Shown piece by piece: positions 25,473-34,216 of a stretch of DNA of 57,149 nucleotides. A program made the position numbers and the translations under genes. The DNA is taken from NCBI GenBank assembly GCA_002683345.1, contig NYSX01000091.1, forward strand, positions 1-57,149, given 5' to 3'. The stretch is from Flavobacteriales bacterium (GTDB lineage: Bacteria; Bacteroidota; Bacteroidia; Flavobacteriales_D; Sanyastnellaceae). A model generated the notes under the pieces. That model did not search any database, was not told where the DNA came from, and saw nothing but the letters and a program-made list of their open reading frames with translations. Each line of letters starts with the position of its first letter. Within the stretch, counting starts at the first letter, position 1.

Positions 25473-26782
25473 GATTCCGGAGGTTTGTTGCCGCCTTTGG
25501 AGCTTTGCCCACCTCGTCGCCGGCGGTTGCCCCGACCCCGACTCGGCTTGGCGCCCTCGGACTTTCCTCCTTCGGAGGCCGAACCTTTGGGGGAGCGCTG
25601 GCCGCCTTGGCCACGCTTTCCACCCTGGGCGGAAGCTTTGTCCCCACCGGGCTTGCCCCGGCGCTTGTTTCTGCGACGCTTGCGTTTGGCTTCGTCAAAA
25701 CGCGTCAGGCTTTCCTGGCCCACCACGTTGCCGAAGCTTGAATCCACTTCCTCAGGTTCTTCCTCCAGTTCGTAGGAGGCGAGTGAGCCCACCACATCCC
25801 CTTTGGCTGAAGCGGCGATCAACTCGTTGGCGTCTTCGACGTTCATGGCGATGGGCGACGTGCCGGGCTCCCCAAGCTGCAGGAAGTAGACAAGGCGCTT
25901 GAAGATGTCCATCTTGAACACCACCGCCTTGCCCTTGGGCGTGCGAATCTTGGCGTTGGGTGACGGGAATTCCTTGACCGCCTCCACATACTGGTCGAGC
26001 TCAAAATTCAGGCAGCACTTCAGCTTCCCGCATTGGCCAGCAAGCTTGCCAGGATTGAGCGAAAGCTGCTGGTAACGTGCTGCACCCGTGCTGACGGAAC
26101 GGAAGTCCTTCAACCAAGACGTGCAGCACAGTTCGCGGCCGCACACGCCGATGCCGCCAATGCGCGCCGCTTCTTGGCGGGCTCCAATTTGGCGCATGTC
26201 GATGCGGATGTCGAAGGTGCTGGCCAATTCCCGAACCAAGTCTCGGAAGTCGACCCGCTGCTCTGCCGTGTAGTAGAACGTCGCACGGGCGTTGTCTCCT
26301 TGGTATTCGACGTCGGTCAGCTTCATGCTGATGCCGAGCCTGCGAATGATTTGGCGGGCTTCACGGAGGGTGTCTTCCTCGCGTTGGCGGGCGGTGTGCC
26401 AAAGCGCCAAATCGTCCTGATCGGCCTTGCGGTCAATGCGCTTGAGCTCATGGTCGTCTTTGATTTTGCGGAGCTTCAGCTGGCTTTTCACCAACTCTCC
26501 CGTCAAACTCACCACCCCGACATCGTGTCCGGGCTGGAGATCCACCACCACCACGTCGCCCACATGGACCGTCAAGGCGTTGGGGCGACGGACGTACTGT
26601 TTGCGGTTGTTCTTGAACCGCAATTCCACCACATCGTAGGGCGACGAACCATCTGGGAGGGGGATGCCTTCGAGCCAATCAAACACAGTCATCGACCCGC
26701 ATCCACACGTTCCACAACGTCCGTTGTTCTTGCATCCTCTGGGCAAACCATCTGCCCCCTTGCTACACGTTGCGCATCCCAT
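25469..26782 (-). CDS. ricT: PSP1-domain protein RicT (YaaT-like)
   Basis: In Bacillus, RicT works with RicA and RicF to control RNase Y-dependent mRNA maturation; in Bacteroidota it is a conserved partner of holB and gldH. The 437-residue protein starts with a Cys-rich stretch (MGCATCSKGADG, CGTCGCGS), contains the PSP1 core (YYTAEQRVDFRDLVRELA, IGGIGVCGRELCCTSWL, GQCGKLKCCLNFE) and ends in about 75 residues that are Arg/Lys/Gly/Ser-rich and likely disordered (KRKRRRNKRRG, RGNRRRRGG). The paired Cys fit iron-sulfur binding reported for RicT. ATG 26782 lies 23 bases after the holB stop and has a TACCTTCG box 4 bases upstream; the frame further upstream has no homology. Confidence 0.93.
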   Translation of the reverse strand: MGCATCSKGADGLPRGCKNNGRCGTCGCGSMTVFDWLEGIPLPDGSSPYDVVELRFKNNRKQYVRRPNALTVHVGDVVVVDLQPGHDVGVVSLTGELVKSQLKLRKIKDDHELKRIDRKADQDDLALWHTARQREEDTLREARQIIRRLGISMKLTDVEYQGDNARATFYYTAEQRVDFRDLVRELASTFDIRIDMRQIGARQEAARIGGIGVCGRELCCTSWLKDFRSVSTGAARYQQLSLNPGKLAGQCGKLKCCLNFELDQYVEAVKEFPSPNAKIRTPKGKAVVFKMDIFKRLVYFLQLGEPGTSPIAMNVEDANELIAASAKGDVVGSLASYELEEEPEEVDSSFGNVVGQESLTRFDEAKRKRRRNKRRGKPGGDKASAQGGKRGQGGQRSPKGSASEGGKSEGAKPSRGRGNRRRRGGQSSKGGNKPPES

Positions 26783-26786
26783 GGTC

Positions 26787-26794
26787 CGAAGGTA
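26787..26794 (-). promoter_or_regulatory. TACCTTCG box 4 bases before the ricT start
   Basis: Minus-strand TAnnTT(T/C)G match placed in the 23-base gap between holB and ricT. Same sequence and spacing as at holB and mlaE. Its place inside a run of same-strand genes leaves open whether it is a promoter or a translation signal. Confidence 0.45.
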
Positions 26795-26805
26795 AGACCG
26801 GAAGG

Positions 26806-27942
26806 TCAATCCACACTCGCCGGCAGGCGCAACAATCGGTGAACGCGGAGGCTCAAATCGACAAACACCAGCTTGCCGTTCACGTTTCCTGCCACATCGC
26901 TGTGTGCCTCTTCCAACGCCTCGCGTAGCGCCATCACGTTGTCGTGGTGGATGAACTTGCTGAACTTGGCGAGGAAGGCGCTTTCGGCTGGCGTCAAACG
27001 CACGAGCTCCTTGGCGCCGTAGTGGCCCACAATGCTTTGGCGGACCAGGTGCAAGGCGTAGTGAAGGAACCGCTTTTGGCCTTCTCGGCCCAACGATGCA
27101 AAGGACTCGGACCCCTCCACCATGGCGCGGCCATCCCGGGCCCAACAAGACCGCATCCATGCAGAGAAGCGCTCGAGGTCAGGCTGATCCTGCCCGGCTT
27201 TTGCCATGCGCAAGGCCTGGGCCAAGTTGCCATCCGAAACATGGGCCAAACTTGCGGCCATGTCCGCATCCACACCCCACCGTTGCACAAGTCCTTGCGC
27301 CGCTTCTTCGGGACGCAGGTTGGGCACGTGGATGCGCTGAACGCGTGACCGGATGGTGGCCAACAATCGGTCGGGGTGCTGGGTCACGAAGAGCATGACT
27401 GTGCGGTCCGTGGGCTCCTCCATGAGCTTCAGGAACTTGTTGGCCGTGTCGACCCGCATGGTCTCCGGAAGCCAGCAAATCCAAACCTTCCACCCTCCGT
27501 GAAAGGCCTTCAAGCCCAGTTTGCGATTCACCTCAAGCGCCTCGTCGACGGAAATGAACAGCTGTTTGCGGTCTGCGCCCAAGCGGTCGAGCCAGTCTTC
27601 CACGCCGAGGTAAGGTCCTTCGAGCATGGCCTCGCGCCACGTGCCTTGGTGCGGCTCTGAGGTGGCCTTCTCCTGACCGTCCGCCTTGAAAAAGGGGAAG
27701 CACCAGTGGAGGTCAGGATGCTGCATTTTGGCGTGGGCCTTGCACGAGGTGCATCGTCCGCAGCTGTCCGCTTCCGTGGGCTGCTCACAGGTCAAATACT
27801 GGGCGTGTGCCCGGGCCAAGGCCAAGGCTCCCGCGCCTTCTTGACCCTCGAACAATTGGGCATGTGCCACACGGCCGGAGCGAACGGACTCTCGCAGTTT
27901 GGCGCCCAGCGCCTCGTGGCCAACAACCTCCGCGTACAGCAT
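26806..27942 (-). CDS. holB: DNA polymerase III delta' subunit
   Basis: The delta' clamp-loader subunit, 378 residues. It starts MLYAEVVGHEALGAKLRESV, has a degenerate P-loop (FEGQEGAGALALA, lacking the GKS/T needed to bind ATP, as expected for delta'), a four-Cys zinc module (CEQPTEADSCGRCTSC) and the AAA+ segments HGGWKVWICWLPETM, NKFLKLMEEP and SRVQRIHVPNL. The ATG at 27942 is preferred over an upstream in-frame ATG that would overlap the receptor gene; a TACCTTCG box 4 bases ahead agrees. It is part of the minus-strand run recO-receptor-holB-ricT-gldH. Confidence 0.93.
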   Translation of the reverse strand: MLYAEVVGHEALGAKLRESVRSGRVAHAQLFEGQEGAGALALARAHAQYLTCEQPTEADSCGRCTSCKAHAKMQHPDLHWCFPFFKADGQEKATSEPHQGTWREAMLEGPYLGVEDWLDRLGADRKQLFISVDEALEVNRKLGLKAFHGGWKVWICWLPETMRVDTANKFLKLMEEPTDRTVMLFVTQHPDRLLATIRSRVQRIHVPNLRPEEAAQGLVQRWGVDADMAASLAHVSDGNLAQALRMAKAGQDQPDLERFSAWMRSCWARDGRAMVEGSESFASLGREGQKRFLHYALHLVRQSIVGHYGAKELVRLTPAESAFLAKFSKFIHHDNVMALREALEEAHSDVAGNVNGKLVFVDLSLRVHRLLRLPASVD

Positions 27943-27946
27943 GCCT

Positions 27947-27954
27947 CGAAGGTA
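27947..27954 (-). promoter_or_regulatory. TACCTTCG box 4 bases before the holB start
   Basis: Fits within the 13-base gap between the receptor stop and the holB ATG. Same sequence and spacing as at ricT and mlaE. Confidence 0.45.
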
Positions 27955-27955
27955 C

Positions 27956-30412
27956 TCAGAATCGTGCGGAGAGTGTGGCGCGCAGGTTTCGACCCGGCGC
28001 CGAAATGCCCGACCCAAAAGTCCGGTAGTGAAGGTCCAACAAATTCAATCCCGACAGGCGCACTTCGAGGCGGTCGGTGACCTGCATGGCGCCTTCCACG
28101 TTCCACGTCGCCCAACCCGGGGAGCCCTCGGGCAGGGCCTCCTGCAAATTGTCTGTAGAACCCGGCCCAAAGTCCGAAGCGGCCTTGGCGAACGCGTACC
28201 TCACCGACGTGCTCAAGCGGGTCATGGCACCTTTTCGTGCCACCTCAACGACCCCAAACGTTGGAGGGATGTGGGACAGCGGCGTGGCCGCGTCGTCCAT
28301 ACTCGAGCCCAGCGTCCAGTTGATGACCGAGCGGAAGGTGGTTTTGGGCCACAGGCGACCCGAGACTTCAACACGGGCACCTCGCACCCACGCGCGCTCG
28401 ATGTTTTGGTTCATCTGGATGCGTGCAGAGTCGCCATCAATCACGAGGATGGTGTCCCCTGCAAGCGAGGCATCCGCTTGGACAATGGCGTCCCGCCAGA
28501 GGCTGGCAAACGCGGCGGCATGGACTACCAGCACATCCGATTGGGGCCGCAGCGACCAGGTCAAGCCTTGCTCCGCCGTGTAGAGGTATTCGGGCTTGAG
28601 GTCGGCGTTGGGCACCAGCACGAAGCCGTTTTTTTCCCGCACCTTGCCCAAATCGTCGACGTTGGGGTGTCGGAACCCACTGGACAACGAACTCAGGGTC
28701 TGAAGCTGCGAAGACCATTTGGCGCTCCACGACGCGCTTCCCGTCAGGGCGCCCTTCGATTGGTCAAACGTGCGCACCGGAAGGTCGAGCCAAGTCGTGT
28801 CCAGAAAGGTGGAATGAACCGCGGCGTGGCTGTACCGCACGCCGCCCCGCAACGTGTGAGGTCCCCAGGTCCGACGGGCCGAACCAAATGCACCCAACGT
28901 GCGCATCGTGGACCCCCCATCGGCGTAGCGCGTCAAGTCCGCCTGCGTCACACCCGTGACCAGGTTCAACGCCTTCGCCGCCGAGGCCACATCATTCCAC
29001 TGCCCATCCACACCCGTCTCCCAATCCACATTCCGTCGCTGACCGCGGACCACCGACGTGACGCCCCACACGTCCAAGTTCTCGCGTTGGGTGATGCGGT
29101 CGTCCTGGCCAAACCGCCGCTTGATGCGCGATTCCTCCACGGCTTGGTAACTCGCCATGGTTTGCCACACTGCACCGCGGATGCCCTGGACGATGTTCGT
29201 GGCGAAGAGGGTTCGTTTTTGGGGTCCATAACTCCACTCTGCCCACTTCTGCACACCCCCCGCCACATCGTTGAAGACGTCAAAACGCGGCACATCGGAC
29301 GTCGTGCTGTGCTGCACATTCACATCGACGTAGCCCCGAGGCACCTTGGCCCGAAACCGTTGCTGGACATCCCATTGGTCATAGCCTGTAGGCGATTGAA
29401 CGTGGGGGTCCGGGTTGGCGACCAGCGTGTCTCGACCTTCGATGCGTTCCACCAGCCAGGGAACACGTCCCCACGTGCTGTCGCCGTGGGCGCGCCACGT
29501 GCCCATTCTCAATTCCCCAAACGCGCGACGCGACACGCTGGTCAACGCCCCCCATTTGGGCGCCTTGACACTCACATGGCCGTGGCCGGCCCACCCCCCG
29601 TTGACGGTGGAACCTTGGCCCAGGACTTTTCCTTCCACCTCGAGACCGCTAGGACTGAATCCCGGCTGGCGCGTCACGAAATGCAGCACACCGCCCAAGG
29701 CGTCACTTCCATACAGCACACTGCTGGGCCCCATGATCACCTGGGTTTGGGACACGGCAAACGGATCCACGGAACCCGCATTTTGGAGGTGTCCTGACCG
29801 ATAAATGGCGTTGTTCATGCGCACCCCATCCACCATCAACAGCACCCGGTTAGCCTCAAAACCCCGCAGCACAGGGCTGATTCCCCCTTGCTGGCTCATC
29901 TGCAAATGGACTTGGCCCGAACCTTGAAGCAATTCCCCTGTGGTTTCAACCGTGAGGACGGGCACCTTGGCCGCCATCCGGTCCAAGCTCGCCGTCGTCA
30001 TCCGGGTCATGGCACCTGTCGCCACAGCATTCGATTGGACCACCACTTCCTCAATCTCCACCATGGACTGGGGCAACTCGATGAGGTTGAGGGGCATCGT
30101 GCCTGGAACGAGCGTCACCGTTTCGTAGCCCATGGATTGGATGCGCAAGGTGTCGTTCACGCCCCACACGGGCACGGCAGCGACGCCTTCGGCATTGGCC
30201 ACGGCAGCTTGTCCGGTGTTGGTGTTGAACACCGTCGCGAACGGCACGGGCAGGCCGTTGCTTTGGACCGCAACGTTGTTGACCACATTGGACGTCACTT
30301 TCGCTTGAGACACGGTGCGTTTGGAGGTGCTGTCCGCAGCCGGTTGCTGTGCGCACAGCCCCGAAAGCATGGCGCCCAAAAGGCACGCCAGCACGCCACT
30401 GCGCCACGGCAT
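27956..30412 (-). CDS. TonB-dependent outer membrane receptor
   Basis: An 818-residue outer membrane importer. A signal peptide (SGVLACLLGAMLSGLCAQ) is followed by a carboxypeptidase-regulatory-like domain (VPFATVFNTNTGQAAV...IQSMGYE, about residues 50-110), a plug domain (GGISPVLRGFEANRVLLMVDGVRMNN, IMGPSSVLYGSDALGGVLHF) and a beta-barrel ending in LRATLSARF with the usual C-terminal Phe. The plug wording (DGVRMNNAIYRSGHLQN) is close to Bacteroidota receptors annotated for heme or other metal chelates, but the substrate cannot be told from sequence. The ATG at 30412 follows the recO stop by 4 bases; an ATG ten codons upstream would overlap recO. Confidence 0.9.
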   Translation of the reverse strand: MPWRSGVLACLLGAMLSGLCAQQPAADSTSKRTVSQAKVTSNVVNNVAVQSNGLPVPFATVFNTNTGQAAVANAEGVAAVPVWGVNDTLRIQSMGYETVTLVPGTMPLNLIELPQSMVEIEEVVVQSNAVATGAMTRMTTASLDRMAAKVPVLTVETTGELLQGSGQVHLQMSQQGGISPVLRGFEANRVLLMVDGVRMNNAIYRSGHLQNAGSVDPFAVSQTQVIMGPSSVLYGSDALGGVLHFVTRQPGFSPSGLEVEGKVLGQGSTVNGGWAGHGHVSVKAPKWGALTSVSRRAFGELRMGTWRAHGDSTWGRVPWLVERIEGRDTLVANPDPHVQSPTGYDQWDVQQRFRAKVPRGYVDVNVQHSTTSDVPRFDVFNDVAGGVQKWAEWSYGPQKRTLFATNIVQGIRGAVWQTMASYQAVEESRIKRRFGQDDRITQRENLDVWGVTSVVRGQRRNVDWETGVDGQWNDVASAAKALNLVTGVTQADLTRYADGGSTMRTLGAFGSARRTWGPHTLRGGVRYSHAAVHSTFLDTTWLDLPVRTFDQSKGALTGSASWSAKWSSQLQTLSSLSSGFRHPNVDDLGKVREKNGFVLVPNADLKPEYLYTAEQGLTWSLRPQSDVLVVHAAAFASLWRDAIVQADASLAGDTILVIDGDSARIQMNQNIERAWVRGARVEVSGRLWPKTTFRSVINWTLGSSMDDAATPLSHIPPTFGVVEVARKGAMTRLSTSVRYAFAKAASDFGPGSTDNLQEALPEGSPGWATWNVEGAMQVTDRLEVRLSGLNLLDLHYRTFGSGISAPGRNLRATLSARF

Positions 30413-30416
30413 CACT

Positions 30417-31145
30417 TCACGAAAAGAGGGCTTCCAGCACATCGTAACTCTTCAGTTCTCTTGATTTGCCCAATTGCGCTTGCACGTAACGATGGCCCCC
30501 GAGCACGAGCGCCTTCCGTTCGTTCCGCGTCCAATTCAGCGACTCCACATCACCAAACTCCATGCCAACAATGTCCCTCATGCCCGCCACCGTGGCGACT
30601 TCCATGGCGTTTTTGGGCGCCAACTCCGAGGGGACAAACTCTCCTGTGGTGATGTCAAAATGCGTTTTGCCCCCGGGGCACGGACCCGGCATCATGCCGA
30701 GGGCATGCACCAAGTCGGCCATGAATTTGACGTGAATCCAAGGCACACGGGACTCCGTCTCAAGCCAGTTCACCGCCCGCATGGACAGGTCGTACAGCTC
30801 GGGGGCCGGCGCCCCCTCTTCCAAACTGCCGGACAACACCTCCGCCACGAAAAAGCCCACGGCGGATCGGGCGGGCTCGCGGCGGTAGGCGATTTGGGGT
30901 TCCGCACGTCGGCACTCTCGGGCGGTCCAAAGCCCTCCTCCTTTGCCTTGGCGAAGGTCCACCACCTCCAGCAGCGCCATGGGGTGCCACAAGGCCTTCT
31001 GCTTGGCGGCGTTGGCCACCCAAAGCGGCACCAAACCGTGCGTTTGGGTCAACAACCGCACCACCCGAGAACGGTCGCCGTAGGCTACACCGCCGACCAC
31101 AATGGCCGGGGCGTTGGAGGACGGAAAGGCAGGCGTCTCAGGCAT
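30417..31145 (-). CDS. recO: DNA repair protein RecO
   Basis: RecO loads RecA onto SSB-coated DNA in the RecFOR pathway. The 242-residue protein has an N-terminal OB fold (PAIVVGGVAYGDRSRVVRLLTQTHGLVPLWV) and a helical C-terminal domain (RSAVGFFVAEVLSGSLEE, VKFMADLVHALGMMPG). The four-Cys zinc site seen in some RecO proteins is absent; only CPGG remains, as is usual in Bacteroidota. A TACTTTTG box stands 4 bases before the ATG, so this gene probably heads the transcript that continues through the receptor, holB, ricT and gldH. It is divergent from ispG. Confidence 0.9.
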   Translation of the reverse strand: MPETPAFPSSNAPAIVVGGVAYGDRSRVVRLLTQTHGLVPLWVANAAKQKALWHPMALLEVVDLRQGKGGGLWTARECRRAEPQIAYRREPARSAVGFFVAEVLSGSLEEGAPAPELYDLSMRAVNWLETESRVPWIHVKFMADLVHALGMMPGPCPGGKTHFDITTGEFVPSELAPKNAMEVATVAGMRDIVGMEFGDVESLNWTRNERKALVLGGHRYVQAQLGKSRELKSYDVLEALFS

Positions 31146-31149
31146 GTTT

Positions 31150-31157
31150 CAAAAGTA
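31150..31157 (-). promoter_or_regulatory. -7 box (TACTTTTG) 4 bases before the recO start
   Basis: A perfect minus-strand TAnnTTTG with the same 4-base spacing to ATG as at prfB and leuS. It would start a leaderless recO transcript. On the opposite strand TATCTTCA at 31196-31203 may serve ispG. Confidence 0.55.
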
Positions 31158-31219
31158 CAGGCCGCACAAGCACAACATCCGCCCGTCACAGCGGTTATCT
31201 TCACATCGCAACCTTCACG

Positions 31220-33181
31220 ATGACACACGACGCCTACTGCCCCGATTCATTCAATTACCAGCGCCGGAATACGCGCGAGGTGAAGATTGGATCTTCCGCC
31301 CTCGGGGGGAACAACCCCATTCGCGTGCAATCCATGACCACCACCGACACGCTGGACGTGCCGGCCACGGTGGCCCAAAGCATTCGAATGATCGAGGCGG
31401 GATGTGAGTTGGTGCGCATCACCGCGCCAAGCAAGCGCGATGCGGAGGCGTTGGGCGCCATCTCTGAGGGGTTGCGCGCAGCGGGCCACGACACGCCGTT
31501 GGTGGCCGACATCCACTTCACGCCCAACGCGGCCGATATCGCCGCAGACCACGTGGAGAAAATCCGGGTCAATCCCGGCAACTACGCGGACAAGAAGCGG
31601 TTCGAAAATTTGGAGTACACAGACGAATCGTACGCCGAGGAACTGGTCCGCATCCGAGAAAAATTCACCCCACTGGTCCAAAAGTGCAAGCGGCTTGGAC
31701 GCGCCATGCGGATTGGCACCAACCACGGCTCCCTGTCGGACCGCATCATGAGTCGCTACGGCGACACGGCGCTGGGCATGGTGGAAAGCGCCCTTGAATT
31801 CTTGCGCATTTGCGTGGATGAAGGGTATTTCGATGTGGTGGTCTCCATGAAATCGTCCAACCCACAGGTCATGGTCCAAGCGTACCGACTCTTGGTCGCG
31901 CGCATGGACCAAGAAGACATGGCGTTTCCCCTCCACCTTGGGGTGACGGAAGCCGGGGACGGGGAGGATGGCCGCATCAAATCGGCCCTCGGCATCGGCA
32001 CGCTGCTCGAGGACGGATTGGGCGACACCGTGCGTGTCAGCTTGACAGAAGAACCCGAGGCAGAAATGCCCGTCGGACGAATGCTTGTGGAGCGCTATGC
32101 CGCACGTCAAGGGCATCCCCCCATTGCACCCGTCAAGACTGCGCTCAATCCCTTCAAATACACGCGCCGGGCGTGTTGGGAGGTGGGCAATGTGGGCGGC
32201 AAACACGTGCCTGTCGTCGTGCACACCCTGCGCGACGCCGATGTGGAAGCTGCAAGCTTGTACGGCGCGGGTTACCGCTACAGCGTGCCGTTGGACAAAT
32301 GGAATTTGACCGACGCCGCGTGCGACGTGGTGTATGCCGGAAGCCGGGCGTTGACGTTTGACCTTCCTGGAACCCTGCAGGTGCTGATGGATGCCGAGGC
32401 CTGGACCGCCCTTGACGCGCGGCCCGACCGTCACCAGCCCCTCTGGAATGCCGCCGATGCGTGGACCGCACTGCCTGCGCCGCAAGACGGCGTGGTGCAT
32501 TGGGTTCGTGTCAAGCGGTCTCAGGTCCAGCCTGCGTTGCAAAGCCGGGTGTCCGACGACCAAGGGCGCATGCGGCGCGACGTCATTTGGGTGGTCGAAA
32601 CCGACAACCCTCACGCCATGGTCGACCTGCGCACCACCGTGCTCGCCTTGGATGAGCTGGACTGCGGAGCGCCCGTGGTGTTGCGACGGACCTGGCAGGA
32701 ACTCGACGACGAGCGTTTGGCCCTTCAAGCGGCCACGGACCTCGGCGGGCCCATGATTGATGGGCTGGGCGATGGCCTGTGGGTGGACGCCCCGGAGACG
32801 GCACTGGCCAAGCGGAACACCATGTCGTTTGGCATTTTGCAGGCCGCCCGCACCCGCATCAGCAAGACGGAATACATCAGCTGCCCGAGCTGCGGCAGGA
32901 CGCTGTTTGACCTGCAAGAGACCACGGCCAAAATCCGTGCCGTCACCCACCACCTCAAGGGGGTCAAAATTGGCATCATGGGCTGCATCGTGAACGGCCC
33001 GGGAGAAATGGCGGACGCCGACTACGGTTACGTCGGCACAGGACCTGGCAAAATCACCCTCTACAAGGAGAAAGAAGTCGTCAAGCGCAACGTCCCAGAA
33101 GATGAAGCGGTGAACGCCTTGATCGACCTGATTCGGGAACACGGCGATTGGGTCGAAGCGCCCGAAGCCGAACTCGTCTAA
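31220..33181 (+). CDS. ispG: 4-hydroxy-3-methylbut-2-en-1-yl diphosphate synthase, large form
   Basis: IspG (GcpE) reduces MEcPP to HMBPP, the penultimate MEP-pathway step; dxs at 15972 is the first. The 653-residue protein is the long form with an extra domain between the TIM barrel and the iron-sulfur domain, as in plants, Chlamydiae and Bacteroidota. The barrel carries IRVQSMTTTDT, PLVADIHFTPNAA and KIRVNPGNY. The C-terminal [4Fe-4S] domain has Cys in SCPSCGRTLFDL (about residue 553) and GIMGCIVNGPGEMADADYGYVG (about 583), with the conserved Glu. The inserted middle (about residues 300-530) is less conserved. Start ATG 31220 gives a normal N-terminus. It is divergent from recO. Confidence 0.96.
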   Translation: MTHDAYCPDSFNYQRRNTREVKIGSSALGGNNPIRVQSMTTTDTLDVPATVAQSIRMIEAGCELVRITAPSKRDAEALGAISEGLRAAGHDTPLVADIHFTPNAADIAADHVEKIRVNPGNYADKKRFENLEYTDESYAEELVRIREKFTPLVQKCKRLGRAMRIGTNHGSLSDRIMSRYGDTALGMVESALEFLRICVDEGYFDVVVSMKSSNPQVMVQAYRLLVARMDQEDMAFPLHLGVTEAGDGEDGRIKSALGIGTLLEDGLGDTVRVSLTEEPEAEMPVGRMLVERYAARQGHPPIAPVKTALNPFKYTRRACWEVGNVGGKHVPVVVHTLRDADVEAASLYGAGYRYSVPLDKWNLTDAACDVVYAGSRALTFDLPGTLQVLMDAEAWTALDARPDRHQPLWNAADAWTALPAPQDGVVHWVRVKRSQVQPALQSRVSDDQGRMRRDVIWVVETDNPHAMVDLRTTVLALDELDCGAPVVLRRTWQELDDERLALQAATDLGGPMIDGLGDGLWVDAPETALAKRNTMSFGILQAARTRISKTEYISCPSCGRTLFDLQETTAKIRAVTHHLKGVKIGIMGCIVNGPGEMADADYGYVGTGPGKITLYKEKEVVKRNVPEDEAVNALIDLIREHGDWVEAPEAELV

Positions 33182-33214
33182 GAGGGAGCTGCTGTCCCAA
33201 CCCCATGTTCGTCG

Positions 33215-33823
33215 TCAGGCGACGACGGGGAAGTACTTCCTTTGGTTCAGGAGCATCCAAATCACGCTCACCGAAATGGCCGCGTCTGCCAAGTTCCAGA
33301 TGGGCGGAAAGACCTCTCGTCCGGCCCATGCCTCCACGGGGAACCAAGCAGGCCAAGTCACGATGAAGTGAAACATGTCCACCACGTTTCCCTGGAACCA
33401 TGGCGCGTAACCGCCTTCGGAGGGCCAAACCTCGGCCAACGTACCCCACCCCGAACGGCCAAAAATCCGGCCGTAGATCGCGCTGTCAATGATGTTGCCC
33501 AAGGCGCCTGCCCACACAAAGGTCAGGCTGTACAACAAGCCCTTGGGGGCCTTCTCCTTGATGCGACGAGAGATGTACATCCCGATGGCGACCGCCGCGA
33601 CCAGTCGGAATCCCGTCAGCAAGAGCTTTCCTGCCACGCCGGGAAGTGCCCACCCAAAGGCCATGCCTTCGTTCTCGATGAACTGCAGTTCCAAAATGCC
33701 GGGCACAAAGTCCAAGCGCTCCCCCACGGTGAAGGACGTTTTGATCCACACCTTGATGAGCTGGTCAATGGCCAGTACGGGCACGAGGACGCGCCACACC
33801 AACTGTCGAAGGGTCGGGGTCAC
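33215..33823 (-). CDS. lspA: Lipoprotein signal peptidase
   Basis: LspA is the inner-membrane aspartic protease that removes signal peptides from prolipoproteins; several lipoproteins in this window (GldH and those at 21394 and 44465) are its likely substrates. The 202-residue protein has four membrane segments and both catalytic Asp motifs, GNIIDSAIYGRIF and WNLADAAISVSV, plus the FIENEGMAFG segment. It is longer than the roughly 160-residue E. coli enzyme because of an inserted loop (LAEVWPSEGGYAPWFQ), as in other Bacteroidota. The GTG start at 33823 overlaps the dksA stop (GTGA). It is the last gene of ileS-dksA-lspA. Confidence 0.94.
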   Translation of the reverse strand: MTPTLRQLVWRVLVPVLAIDQLIKVWIKTSFTVGERLDFVPGILELQFIENEGMAFGWALPGVAGKLLLTGFRLVAAVAIGMYISRRIKEKAPKGLLYSLTFVWAGALGNIIDSAIYGRIFGRSGWGTLAEVWPSEGGYAPWFQGNVVDMFHFIVTWPAWFPVEAWAGREVFPPIWNLADAAISVSVIWMLLNQRKYFPVVA

Positions 33824-34191
33824 TGACGCTGCTTCGCTTCGATGGAAAGCGTGGCGTGGGGCACCAAGCGAAGGCGCTCCTTGGGAATCAGCTTGTTGGT
33901 CACGCGACAAACCCCATAGGTCTTGTTCTTGATGCGCAACAACGCGTTCTCCAAGCTTTGGATGAACTTCTGCTGGCGGGCCGCCAATTGTGCGGTCTCC
34001 TCCCGACTCATGGTCTCGGAGCCGTCTTCCATCATTTTGAACGTGGGCGCAGTGTCCTCCGTGCTGTTGTCGTCCCGGTGGGACAAGGAGCGCTGGAGCT
34101 GGTCCAAGTCTTCGCGCGCGCTGGCGAGCTTCTCATGAATGAGACCCTCAAATTCTTTGAGGTCCTTGTCTGAGTATCGCAATTCAGCCAT
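33820..34191 (-). CDS. TraR/DksA family protein with reduced zinc finger
   Basis: A 123-residue protein of the DksA/TraR family, which binds RNA polymerase through the secondary channel. A coiled-coil N-terminal half (LKEFEGLIHEKLASAREDLDQ) is followed by YGVCRVTNKLIPKERLRLVPHATLSIEAK. Only one Cys remains of the C4 zinc finger; this reduced form, with CRVTxKLIxKERL, is the usual one between ileS and lspA in Bacteroidota. The Asp-x-x-Asp tip of true DksA is not obvious, although DDNSTEDTAP is acidic. A role in transcription control is inferred from the family only. It follows ileS by 25 bases and overlaps lspA. Confidence 0.85.
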   Translation of the reverse strand: MAELRYSDKDLKEFEGLIHEKLASAREDLDQLQRSLSHRDDNSTEDTAPTFKMMEDGSETMSREETAQLAARQQKFIQSLENALLRIKNKTYGVCRVTNKLIPKERLRLVPHATLSIEAKQRQ

Positions 34192-34216
34192 GTCGTTTCG
34201 TCAAAAGTGCTTCAAA

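Noticed and set aside
33209-33226. Hairpin CGTCGTC-AGGC-GACGACG between ispG and lspA
   Set aside because: It overlaps the lspA stop codon and has no T-run on either strand, so I do not call it a terminator.
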